Assembly: GCA_023231075.1 (NCBI GenBank)
Contig: JALNWC010000124.1
Location: 1-7,271, forward strand
Length of the DNA stretch: 7,271 nucleotides
From: Rhodoferax sp.
GTDB taxonomy: Bacteria > Pseudomonadota > Gammaproteobacteria > Burkholderiales > Burkholderiaceae_C
Direction: 5' to 3'
Positions 1-5,230 of the stretch are shown piece after piece. The translations under genes were made by a program, and so were the position numbers. Every line of letters starts with the position of its first letter. Within the stretch, counting starts at the first letter, position 1. The notes under the pieces are model-generated. The model ran no database searches and was not told the DNA's origin. It saw only the letters and a list, made by a program, of their open reading frames with translations.

Positions 1-115
1 CCGCCATCGTCTTAATCCCTTTGAATTCAGGGCTGGTATTTACTTAAGTGCCGAATTCTCCTTATGCCGCGTGACAGGGTCTTAATCCCTTTGAATTCAG
101 GGCTGGTATTTACTT
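1..115 (-). CRISPR. CRISPR array, leader-proximal end (two repeats, one full spacer)
   Basis: Two identical 37-bp repeats lie at 9-45 and 79-115, separated by a 33-bp spacer (46-78). Positions 1-8 are the edge of a further spacer, so the array continues beyond the window. Read on the minus strand the repeat begins AAGTAAATACCAGCCCTG and ends GGGATTAAGAC. Its last 8 nt, ATTAAGAC, resemble the ATTGAAAC 5' handle common in type III and some type I crRNAs. That, together with cas2 lying directly upstream on the same strand, is why the array is called minus-strand with its leader at 116-324. The middle of the repeat (CCCTGAATTCAAAGGG) can form a short CCCT/AGGG stem. Cas6 encoded at 3323-4438 would be the processing enzyme. 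With only two repeats visible, array length and spacer targets cannot be judged. Confidence 0.96.
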
Positions 116-324
116 GGCACTGGTCGGAATCCTCAACGCTTTCATGGGCTTGCGTGCACGGTTGGCGTTGACGGTTCGTTTTTTCAGGGCTAATGCTTTG
201 CGCGCTTTGCGCGCTGTGCATGATAAGTCGGAATGTTGGTTTTGGTGCCCGGCGGCGTCAGTGCCGGTGCCAACTACGTTGGGCTGGCTGAATGAATTCG
301 GCCCAGCAAAATGCAAGGGTGCGC
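116..324 (-). promoter_or_regulatory. Probable CRISPR leader between cas2 and the array
   Basis: This 209-bp gap separates the cas2 stop from the first repeat and is where a leader with the array promoter and integration signals should be, given the inferred orientation. I see no convincing -35/-10 pair. A TATCAT hexamer on the minus strand around 219-224 is a possible -10, but nothing good lies 17 nt upstream of it. A 9-bp perfect tandem duplication (CTTTGCGCG, 196-204 and 205-213) sits mid-leader. A short inverted repeat (TGGGC/GCCCA, roughly 280-305) follows the cas2 stop without a T-run, so it is not called a terminator. The role is inferred from position only. Confidence 0.6.
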
Positions 325-618
325 TCATCGGGAACCTGCACCGGGCAGCACGTCCTCTGGCAAGATGCTGGCGCCCAGGCTCACCTGCCAGCCGTTTTCT
401 GGCATGCGGTAAGCGCGCACGTCATCTGCGTCCTTGTGAATCATTTTTGCTATTTTCACCATCAGACTTGCCATTTTTGCGGCGCTGCTTTCCACCAGAA
501 ATACCGAGTATTGAATCGGCACGCCTTGTTTTTTTAAAAATCTGAAGAGGCGGCTCAACCGCTTGGGGTCGGCAATGTCGTAGGTGACCAGGTAGCGGGC
601 GGTGTCGTTTTGGGCCAT
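325..618 (-). CDS. cas2: Cas2, CRISPR adaptation protein (array-proximal copy)
   Basis: A 97-residue protein of normal Cas2 length. The first beta strand carries RYLVTYDIADPKRLSRL, with the conserved acidic residue at D14. It is followed by QGVPIQYSVFLVE (about residues 31-43), the second ferredoxin-fold strand that is hallmark Cas2. The C-terminal part (VRAYRMPENGW, then a hydrophobic stretch) fits the strand used to contact Cas1. Cas2 dimers bridge Cas1 dimers and hold the prespacer during integration; nuclease activity is usually not required. The ATG at 618 is 22 nt downstream of the cas1-like stop, so the gene is probably the last cistron of the adaptation operon, and the leader follows. 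No strong Shine-Dalgarno is visible. It is clearly different in sequence from the second Cas2 at 2428-2712. The C-terminal PGAGSR tail may be disordered. Confidence 0.95.
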   Translation of the reverse strand: MAQNDTARYLVTYDIADPKRLSRLFRFLKKQGVPIQYSVFLVESSAAKMASLMVKIAKMIHKDADDVRAYRMPENGWQVSLGASILPEDVLPGAGSR

Positions 619-640
619 GGTGCGGGTCGGGTTGATGGTT

Positions 641-1426
641 TCAGGTGTGCATGGCTTTGAGCGCGGTGCGGTGCAGGTGAACCAGGTGCAGGGTGAGTGC
701 GCTGGCGTTGCGCGCGCTCCAGCGCTCGAACAGTTGGGTGGTGGTGGCGTCGTCTTGCACGGTGTCGGCCAGGGTGCCCGCGCCCAGGTTCATTTCGGCC
801 CACAGCAAATCGCACAGGTCTTCGTCCAGGTCCATGTTTTCCAGGCGCGGCCCCCAAAGCTGGGGGGTCAGGCCATGGCTGTTGAGCTGGGCCGCCACGT
901 AAGCAAGGCACAGGTGGCGCAGGGGCTCGGGCAGGTGCACCGTGTACTGGCTGGCGTACACGTAGTCGCGTTTGGTGGTTTCCCATTGTTGCGGGCTAAT
1001 TACCTCGGCGTGTTCTGTGCGCCAGCGCACCAGGATGTCCATGCGCCGCGAACGCAGCCAATGTTGGTAAAGCTGTGCGCCGTCAGCGCGCTCGGTCCAA
1101 AGCTCCAGCACGGTGGCCAGACTGGCGGTGTTGCGGGGCTGGGCATACAGGCTGCCCAGTGCCTGGCCGTGTGTGTCGAGCCAGGTGATGCCAATGCCGG
1201 CGCGCATGCACAGCGCCAGGGCTGCGCCGCTCCAGTCCACCACGTCGGTGCTGCTGACCACCCGGGCCACCCGCACCAGCGGGAAGCGCATGACCTGGGT
1301 GCGGGCATTGGTCACCACCAGGGCTTCGGCGGTGCAGCTTACGCGTTTGTGTTCGCGCCCAGCCAGGTACAAGGCTCGGGCGCCCGGGCCGGGCCGGGGG
1401 GTGCAAGTGGTTTTGTTTTTTAACAT
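641..1426 (-). CDS. Divergent Cas1-like protein lacking the catalytic Glu and His
   Basis: A 261-residue protein. Residues about 18-92 look like the N-terminal beta domain of Cas1: LYLAGREHKRV, ALVVTNARTQVMRFPLVRVA, then an ALALCMRAGIGITWLD segment. The C-terminal helical half aligns loosely with the neighbouring Cas1: GLTPQLWG (185-192) against GLDPMLGF, and D206 against catalytic D246. However, the position of catalytic H234 is occupied by R194, and no glutamate stands where E169 would be (around residues 127-130). It is shorter than the usual 300-340 residues. The ATG overlaps the cas1 stop as ATGTTAA, so translation is probably coupled. The frame is intact, which argues for a maintained protein. 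I infer a structural or regulatory partner of Cas1 in the integrase. Its assignment to the Cas1 family rests on visual similarity and synteny, not on a profile search. Confidence 0.82.
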   Translation of the reverse strand: MLKNKTTCTPRPGPGARALYLAGREHKRVSCTAEALVVTNARTQVMRFPLVRVARVVSSTDVVDWSGAALALCMRAGIGITWLDTHGQALGSLYAQPRNTASLATVLELWTERADGAQLYQHWLRSRRMDILVRWRTEHAEVISPQQWETTKRDYVYASQYTVHLPEPLRHLCLAYVAAQLNSHGLTPQLWGPRLENMDLDEDLCDLLWAEMNLGAGTLADTVQDDATTTQLFERWSARNASALTLHLVHLHRTALKAMHT

Positions 1427-2424
1427 GCTTCGTCGTCCTCGTCAGGGTGTGCCAGCCAGACCGAGCCTTGTTGGCGCAGGCTGCCCGCCAGGTTTTGGCA
1501 TTGCAGGCGCAGGTAGCGCCGCCAGGTGGCGCTGGTTTTTTCCCATTCGGCGTAGTAGATGGCGCGGCCGGTTTTGCCGAGCAGGCAGGCGCCTTTGTCC
1601 AGGCTGAAGTGGTCTTCGCACAGGGTGCGGCTGCGCAGTAGTTCCCATACCCACAGGTCGATGGCAGGGCGAAGCGGCTCGATCAAATCGCTGGCCAGGC
1701 TTTCGCGGCCAAAGCTGGGGCGGTGGTAGAAGCCCAGCATGGGGTCGAGCCCGGCTTGTACGCAGTGCTGCACGGCTTGCATGTGGGCCATGGTGTAGCT
1801 CAAAGACAGGCAGACGTTGACCGGGTCGCGCGGTGGGCGGCGGTTGCGCCCGCTAAAGTTGAGGGCCGGGGCAAACACACCGGTCAGGCCGCCAAAGTAG
1901 GCGCGGGCGGCGGCGCCTTCCAGGCCCAGCAGGGTCGGCAGTGCCGGGAGTTCCGGGGTGGTTTGAGTGAAAGCCTGCAGTTGGGCGCGGATGGGGTCCA
2001 GCGTTTGCAGGGCGTCAAACAGGGGTTTGCGGGCATCGGGGCGGGCGGCTTGCAGGGTGAGCAGGGTGCGGCGCTGGCGCGTGATTTTGCTGCGCACCAG
2101 GGCCAGTGCCCATTGGCGGCAGGCGGCATCATTCATGACGCGCTGGGCCTGGGCCAGGCGCACGGCGGCGTCGTTGTGCTGGCTGCCCAGCACCAGGGCC
2201 ACGCGGCGCGGGCTGCGCGGGCTCATCAGGGTGGTGGTGACGCCGGCTTCGGCCAGTTTCATGAGCACGCCGGTGTCAAGCCGGGTTTGCGCGCCGTGGA
2301 TGACGCAGCGGTCAAGCAGCTTGATGGGCACGGTGCCGCGGCGCGTGCCGGCCTCGTACAGGGCCAGGGTTTCGCCTTCGGATTTGATTTCGAGCTGGGC
2401 GCGGTCAAGTAGCAGCAGTGTCAC
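1420..2424 (-). CDS. cas1: Cas1, CRISPR spacer integrase
   Basis: A 334-residue protein of typical Cas1 length, the metal-dependent integrase that inserts prespacers at the leader-repeat junction together with Cas2. The N-terminal beta domain starts MTLLLLDRAQLEIKSEGETL and continues through VPIKLLDRCVIHG. The catalytic helical domain keeps all metal ligands: E169 in LLGLEGAAARAYF, H234 in GFYHRPSFGRESL, and D246 in SLASDLIEPLRP with E249 close by. GTG at 2424 is taken as the start because it lies 3 nt after the upstream cas2 stop and gives the correct first beta strand; the preceding GTGGGG may serve as a weak ribosome site. The stop is inside a 7-nt overlap with the cas1-like gene. The acidic tail (HPDEDDEAC) is probably flexible. 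There is no fused reverse transcriptase or Cas4. Confidence 0.97.
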   Translation of the reverse strand: MTLLLLDRAQLEIKSEGETLALYEAGTRRGTVPIKLLDRCVIHGAQTRLDTGVLMKLAEAGVTTTLMSPRSPRRVALVLGSQHNDAAVRLAQAQRVMNDAACRQWALALVRSKITRQRRTLLTLQAARPDARKPLFDALQTLDPIRAQLQAFTQTTPELPALPTLLGLEGAAARAYFGGLTGVFAPALNFSGRNRRPPRDPVNVCLSLSYTMAHMQAVQHCVQAGLDPMLGFYHRPSFGRESLASDLIEPLRPAIDLWVWELLRSRTLCEDHFSLDKGACLLGKTGRAIYYAEWEKTSATWRRYLRLQCQNLAGSLRQQGSVWLAHPDEDDEAC

Positions 2425-2427
2425 GGT

Positions 2428-2712
2428 TTACCCCACATAAAAATAGTCCGGATCAGCGGGCTGGACGGCTTTGCCCAGCGTGTGCACGCGGCTGCGCGGG
2501 TCGAGCCGCAGCAGCAAGAAGCGGTCGGTTTCCAGGTCAAGCAGGGCGCTCATGTCTTCCACCAGCGCGATGCGTTCGGCGGGCGTTAAAAACAGTTCGT
2601 GCACCGACTTTTGTCCGCCGGTGGCATACACGCGCGCCAGTTTCAGCGCGGCGATCAGGCGGCGCGGTTCCGATACGTCGTAGCAGGCCAGGTGGAGCAA
2701 GCGTTGGGGCAT
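2428..2712 (-). CDS. cas2: Second Cas2-family protein (promoter-proximal copy)
   Basis: From the ATG at 2712 this is a 94-residue Cas2-like protein. MPQRLLHLACYDVSEPRRL is a typical first strand with the conserved Asp at D12. GGQKSVHELFLT corresponds to the second strand and turn. The protein ends ADPDYFYVG, a common Cas2 C-terminus. A TTG at 2757 would add 15 residues (ending TITP) with no similarity to Cas2, so it is rejected as start. The stop lies 3 nt before the cas1 GTG, making this the first gene of a tightly packed cas2-cas1-cas1like-cas2 unit. The promoter should lie in 2713-2832, a region shared with the divergent antitoxin gene. It differs strongly from the other Cas2 (for example CYDV against TYDI, and a different C-terminus), so it is an ancient paralog or separately acquired copy, not a recent duplicate. 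Confidence 0.93.
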   Translation of the reverse strand: MPQRLLHLACYDVSEPRRLIAALKLARVYATGGQKSVHELFLTPAERIALVEDMSALLDLETDRFLLLRLDPRSRVHTLGKAVQPADPDYFYVG

Positions 2713-2832
2713 GGGCGTGATTGTTTCGCCCGGTTGCGTGTTTGTGGGGTGCGGCAAGCTTGCCGTGGGGGCGATCGGTTCTGCAGTTTCGCTTTTACAA
2801 TCTTACAAATGTTATAACTTGAAGGGGTTTTT
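2713..2832. promoter_or_regulatory. Divergent intergenic region between cas2 and the antitoxin gene
   Basis: This 120-bp region must supply promoters for both the minus-strand adaptation cluster and the plus-strand toxin-antitoxin pair. It holds a perfect 14-bp palindrome (CGGCAAGCTTGCCG, 2752-2765). It also holds an AT-rich block (2793-2820) with three TTAYAA hexamers at 2795, 2803 and 2812, the last two forming an imperfect inverted repeat (TTACAAATGTTATAA). TACAAT at 2796-2801 or TATAAC at 2813-2818 could be a -10 element, but neither has a convincing -35. Antitoxins of the AbrB/MazE type often bind such palindromes to autoregulate. The element assignments are inference. Confidence 0.5.
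2821..2827 (+). promoter_or_regulatory. Shine-Dalgarno of the AbrB-like antitoxin gene
   Basis: GAAGGGG lies 5 nt before the ATG at 2833. It is the clearest ribosome binding site in the window and fixes the antitoxin start. Confidence 0.6.
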
Positions 2833-3057
2833 ATGTTCACGCTCAAGCTCACGCAGATTGGTAATTCGGTGGGGGCCGTGTTCCCCAAGGAGCTGTTGGC
2901 ACAGCTTAAATCGGACAAGGGGGATGTGATTTATGTCACTGATTCGCCGGATGGGCTACGCATCACGCCGCATGACCCGGTTTTTGAAGAGCAAATGCGG
3001 GTGGCGCGTGAGCTGATGAAAACGCACCGCAAAGTGCTTCACGAGTTGGCCAAATGA
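2833..3057 (+). CDS. AbrB/MazE/SpoVT-family antitoxin
   Basis: A 74-residue protein. Its N-terminal half, FTLKLTQIGNSVGAVFPKEL, is a standard swapped-hairpin AbrB/MazE DNA-binding domain (the IGNS and FPKELL positions are diagnostic). It continues with LKSDKGDVIYVTDSPDGLRI. The C-terminal third (about residues 48-74), rich in charged and helix-forming residues, is the likely toxin-binding segment. The stop overlaps the toxin start as ATGA, so the two are translationally coupled. This domain paired with a Doc-family toxin is a known variant of the Phd/Doc type II arrangement. It should bind and inhibit the Doc product and repress its own promoter at 2793-2820. It is on the opposite strand to every other gene here, so it is an independent unit placed in the cas locus. 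Confidence 0.92.
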   Translation: MFTLKLTQIGNSVGAVFPKELLAQLKSDKGDVIYVTDSPDGLRITPHDPVFEEQMRVARELMKTHRKVLHELAK

Positions 3058-3437
3058 CGGCGTGGGTGTGGATTGATCGGTCGGTGATTTTGGCGGTTCA
3101 CGACATGCAGCTGGCCGAACACGGGGGCGGCCGTGCCATCCGGGATGCCAGTTTGCTGGATTCTGCCCTGGCCCGCCCCATTCAGTTGGCCGCTTATGCC
3201 CAGCCCGATGCGCCAGCTTTGGCGGCTGCCTACGGCTATGGCATTTCACGCAACCATGCTTTTATCGATGGCGACAAGCGCACTGGGTTTGTGGCGGCGG
3301 CGCTTTTTTTGCGACTGAACGGCTATCGACTGGTGGCGGATGACGCCGACTGTGTGCTGACCATGTGGGCGGTGGCCGCTGGGGAGCTGTCTGAAGACGG
3401 CTTTGCGGACTGGTTGCGAACGCATTCCAGGGTGTAG
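3054..3437 (+). CDS. doc: Doc-type (death-on-curing, Fic fold) toxin
   Basis: A 127-residue protein of typical Doc length. The Fic/Doc active-site loop is HAFIDGDKRTG (residues 68-78), matching the Doc consensus HxFxDxNKRT except that the usual Asn is D74. The N-terminal AIRDASLLDSALARP (about 28-42) is also characteristic of the family. Doc phosphorylates elongation factor EF-Tu and stops translation; this protein lacks a visible internal inhibitory helix, so the upstream antitoxin is presumably required. The last 115 bp (3323-3437) run antisense through the 3' end of cas6, and its final codons and TAG stop are the complement of the Cas6 GLGGYTLE motif. Asp in place of Asn occurs at this loop in some homologs, so activity is likely but unproven. 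Confidence 0.93.
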   Translation: MTAWVWIDRSVILAVHDMQLAEHGGGRAIRDASLLDSALARPIQLAAYAQPDAPALAAAYGYGISRNHAFIDGDKRTGFVAAALFLRLNGYRLVADDADCVLTMWAVAAGELSEDGFADWLRTHSRV

Positions 3438-4438
3438 CCGCCCAGGCCCATGCTGGCGTTTTTGCCCGCGTGGAGCCATTGGCCCAGCCACAGCCAGGGC
3501 CAGATTTCGGCCAGGGTGGCCGCGTTGCCGTGCAGCGTCCAGCTGCCCAGCACGCCACCCAATGTCATTTCTTGCTGCTGGCGGCTGGAGTAGCGCGTCC
3601 AGTCAAACCAGTGCAGTTCCTGGGTGTCGGTGAGGCTTTCGCTCAGGTGGGTGATGTGTTTGGCGGCCTCGCCCCAGCCGTTTTGGCCAGCGTGGAAGTC
3701 CATGAGCAAGGCGGTGCGCCGGGCCAGCGTGGCGATCAGCGCGCGGGGTGTGAGCTGGCCAATGCCGAGTGGTTTGCCCTGACTTTGCAGGCGCAGCGGG
3801 GTATGGATGTGTAGGCTGAGCGATGCGCCGGTGTCTGCTCCTTCCCACTCTGGGGGAGGGTTGGGATGGGGGCTGGCCCGAAGGCTGGCCTGGGGCAGCG
3901 TCAGCACGGCAACATGTTCCCGCAGCACGGGCGATTCAATCGACCAGATGGGGTGCGCAGTACCCGCAGCATCGACCCAGTCCACCTGCAGCAGGTTGGT
4001 TGGCACACGGGCGCGCGTCAGGCCTTGGGCCAGCGCGCGTTGCAGGGCAAAAATGACCAGCGCCAGTTGCTCTGTGGCATGGCCCACCAGCACCAGGTTG
4101 AATTCAAAGTCGTCGTCGGCATCCAGTACCCGGGCGCCGGGCGTGGGGGGCTCCAGCACGTAGGCGTTGGGGATCTGGCTGAAGTCTTGCAGCGCGTGGC
4201 TGCCTTTGGGTGGTGGTGGGGCTTCAAAAATGCGGGTGTAGGGGCAGGTCTGAATCAAGGGACAGCCGGGGCAGCTTGGCTGGCGCGTCATGCAGGCCAC
4301 ATTGCGCAGGGCCGCGCCAAACTGGCCGCGCAGCAGCGAGCCGGCGTAGTCGGGCAGGGCCAGGGGCTGCTGCACGCGGGCGGTGAAGCGGTAGCGGGCG
4401 ATGGGCAGGGGGTGGACGTTCATTGGCAATTTCCGCAT
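3323..4438 (-). CDS. cas6: Cas6, RAMP-family pre-crRNA processing endoribonuclease
   Basis: A 371-residue protein matching the CRISPR_Cas6 RAMP family. The N-terminus has IARYRFTARVQQPLALPDYA and GSLLRGQFGAALR (33-45). Four cysteines follow (C49, C56, C59, C65, in a CPGCP...CPY arrangement), a zinc-binding-like cluster common in this family. The C-terminus has WLWLGQWLHAGK and a glycine-rich loop GLGGYTLE (331-338) that normally ends the protein. Cas6 cuts the repeat RNA to make crRNAs; H323 is a candidate functional residue. ATG 4438 follows the toxin stop by 3 nt; ATG 4423 (residue 6) has a GCGGAA ribosome-site candidate and may be the real start. Two oddities stand out: residues 339-371 are antisense to doc and look non-conserved, and residues 189-201 (SPHPNPPPEWEGA) are encoded by a dispersed-repeat-like sequence. 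Confidence 0.93.
   Translation of the reverse strand: MRKLPMNVHPLPIARYRFTARVQQPLALPDYAGSLLRGQFGAALRNVACMTRQPSCPGCPLIQTCPYTRIFEAPPPPKGSHALQDFSQIPNAYVLEPPTPGARVLDADDDFEFNLVLVGHATEQLALVIFALQRALAQGLTRARVPTNLLQVDWVDAAGTAHPIWSIESPVLREHVAVLTLPQASLRASPHPNPPPEWEGADTGASLSLHIHTPLRLQSQGKPLGIGQLTPRALIATLARRTALLMDFHAGQNGWGEAAKHITHLSESLTDTQELHWFDWTRYSSRQQQEMTLGGVLGSWTLHGNAATLAEIWPWLWLGQWLHAGKNASMGLGGYTLECVRNQSAKPSSDSSPAATAHMVSTQSASSATSR
3836..3874. repeat. REP-like dispersed palindromic element inside cas6
   Basis: The minus strand carries a C-rich arm (CCCCATCCCAACCCTCCCCC) followed by AGAGTGGGAAGGAG. This resembles the common proteobacterial intergenic element of the form CTCACCCCAACCCTCTCCC...GGGAGAGGG. 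In the cas6 frame it encodes SPHPNPPPEWEGA (residues 189-201), the low-complexity peptide such elements typically give when read in this frame. The length keeps the frame open. Identification is by recall of the motif; the stem here is imperfect. Confidence 0.55.
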
Positions 4439-4441
4439 CCC

Positions 4442-4924
4442 TTAGTGCAAACTGGACTCGCCGAGGTTGGCGGCAATTCTATGGATCAATGCCTCACTGA
4501 AAAAAATACCCTGATGACGCATTTCCAGTGCTGCTCCTGAAAACGACTCAATGATCCCCAATTTGCGGGCCTTTGCCAGAATACCTAGCGTGCCAACGAC
4601 TTGGAGCCCCAAGTATTCGGCCATATTTCTCCCCAGTTTTTCGTCCATCAGCACGATGCTGCCAATGTTTTCTGCTGCAATCAATAAGGTGTCACGTTCG
4701 CCACGATCAAGCTCAAAAAGTACCGGAAGATGCTTTTGGGCTTGCACTGACCGCACTGTCACCCAGGGCAGGGTCTTCAAGTCTGGTACAAAAATTTTGC
4801 CACCTTCTTTGCATTCTTCTTGTACCGAACTTGCCACCACAATTGAGCCAAAAATGGACGGCATCAAGTGCAGCAGATTGATGCTGCAAAGCGAAATGAA
4901 CGGCGTGGTGTTTGAAACGACCAT
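4442..4924 (-). CDS. DUF3368 PIN-domain toxin
   Basis: From ATG 4924 this is a 160-residue protein. It starts MVVSNTTPFISLCSINLLHL, the usual first strand of DUF3368 PIN-like proteins, with Asn5 at the position often held by an acidic metal ligand. The middle has LDRGERDTLLIA (E76, D78), then IVLMDEKLGR (D94) and LGLQVVGTLGILAKARKLGII, all standard for the family. PIN toxins are metal-dependent RNases that cut tRNA, rRNA or mRNA when freed from antitoxin. The ATG shares one base with the antitoxin stop (TGATG); a GTG at 4927 would add one residue with a 4-nt overlap. The stop is 3 nt before the cas6 ATG, so toxin and cas6 are probably on one transcript. Many family members carry Asn at the first site, so it does not by itself mean loss of function. 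Confidence 0.9.
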   Translation of the reverse strand: MVVSNTTPFISLCSINLLHLMPSIFGSIVVASSVQEECKEGGKIFVPDLKTLPWVTVRSVQAQKHLPVLFELDRGERDTLLIAAENIGSIVLMDEKLGRNMAEYLGLQVVGTLGILAKARKLGIIESFSGAALEMRHQGIFFSEALIHRIAANLGESSLH

Positions 4925-5178
4925 CACAGCAAAGCCGTTTCCCGGGCGAAGTCGTCGTCGGTGTCTTCAAGCAGGTTAGCCCCTGACTGCATGGCTTGAA
5001 GTAAAAAATGGACGCGTGGCATGCCGCACCAACGTGCGGCCATGCCCGATGACAACTTGCCTTCTTTGAACAAGGCGGTGGCTGATTGCAGTTTGATGAG
5101 ATCACCAAACCGATGTGCATCCAGGTGTAGCCCCATCAGTATCTCGGGCGGGCATTCGATTTGTATGGTGTGTTTCAT
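4924..5178 (-). CDS. UPF0175-family antitoxin
   Basis: An 84-residue protein. The central ALFKEGKLSSGMAARWCGMP followed by RVHFL (about residues 35-59) is the UPF0175 signature, a small helix-turn-helix region in antitoxins encoded directly before DUF3368 PIN toxins. The N-terminus (MKHTIQIECPPEIL) is a short beta strand typical of the family. The C-terminus is acidic (LLEDTDDDFARE) and may occupy the toxin active site. Its TGA overlaps the toxin ATG by one base. It begins 52 nt after the Card1-like gene stop on the same strand. That gap (5179-5230) has no clear promoter and no good Shine-Dalgarno, so read-through from the effector genes is possible. Confidence 0.88.
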   Translation of the reverse strand: MKHTIQIECPPEILMGLHLDAHRFGDLIKLQSATALFKEGKLSSGMAARWCGMPRVHFLLQAMQSGANLLEDTDDDFARETALL

Positions 5179-5230
5179 GGGTGTCTAATTGGATTTCTGA
5201 GTCAATCGCATTTTTGCACGACGGCAATTT

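Noticed and set aside
280..310. Inverted repeat TGGGC/GCCCA downstream of cas2 as a terminator.
   Set aside because: The stem is only 5 bp with a long loop and is not followed by a T-run on the minus strand.
110..328. A minus-strand 72-codon frame whose ATG overlaps the cas2 stop as ATGA and whose stop is in the first CRISPR repeat.
   Set aside because: The overlap looks gene-like, but the frame fills the expected leader, ends inside a repeat, and its Arg/Lys/Ala-rich product matches no family I recognise. It is most likely chance in GC-rich DNA.
114..545. A plus-strand 143-codon frame across the leader and the cas2 3' end.
   Set aside because: It lies antisense to a confident Cas2, is rich in Arg, Ala and Cys, and shows no domain features.
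602..1423. A long plus-strand open frame (273 codons) opposite the cas1-like gene.
   Set aside because: It is the mirror frame of a GC-rich gene; the Gly/Val/His/Ala/Gln-rich product is typical of antisense shadows, while the minus strand shows Cas1 features and coupled starts.
1723..2412. A plus-strand open frame of 229 codons opposite cas1.
   Set aside because: Same mirror-frame effect; the catalytic Cas1 residues are on the other strand.
2713..2757. A TTG-initiated 15-residue N-terminal extension of the second Cas2.
   Set aside because: The extra residues are Pro/Thr-rich with no Cas2 similarity, and the ATG at 2712 gives a standard start to the first beta strand.
5179..5230. Promoter for the UPF0175 antitoxin (TTGACT and TTGCCG as possible -35 boxes).
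   Set aside because: No -10 hexamer at a workable distance; TTGACT would place the start site at or past the ATG.
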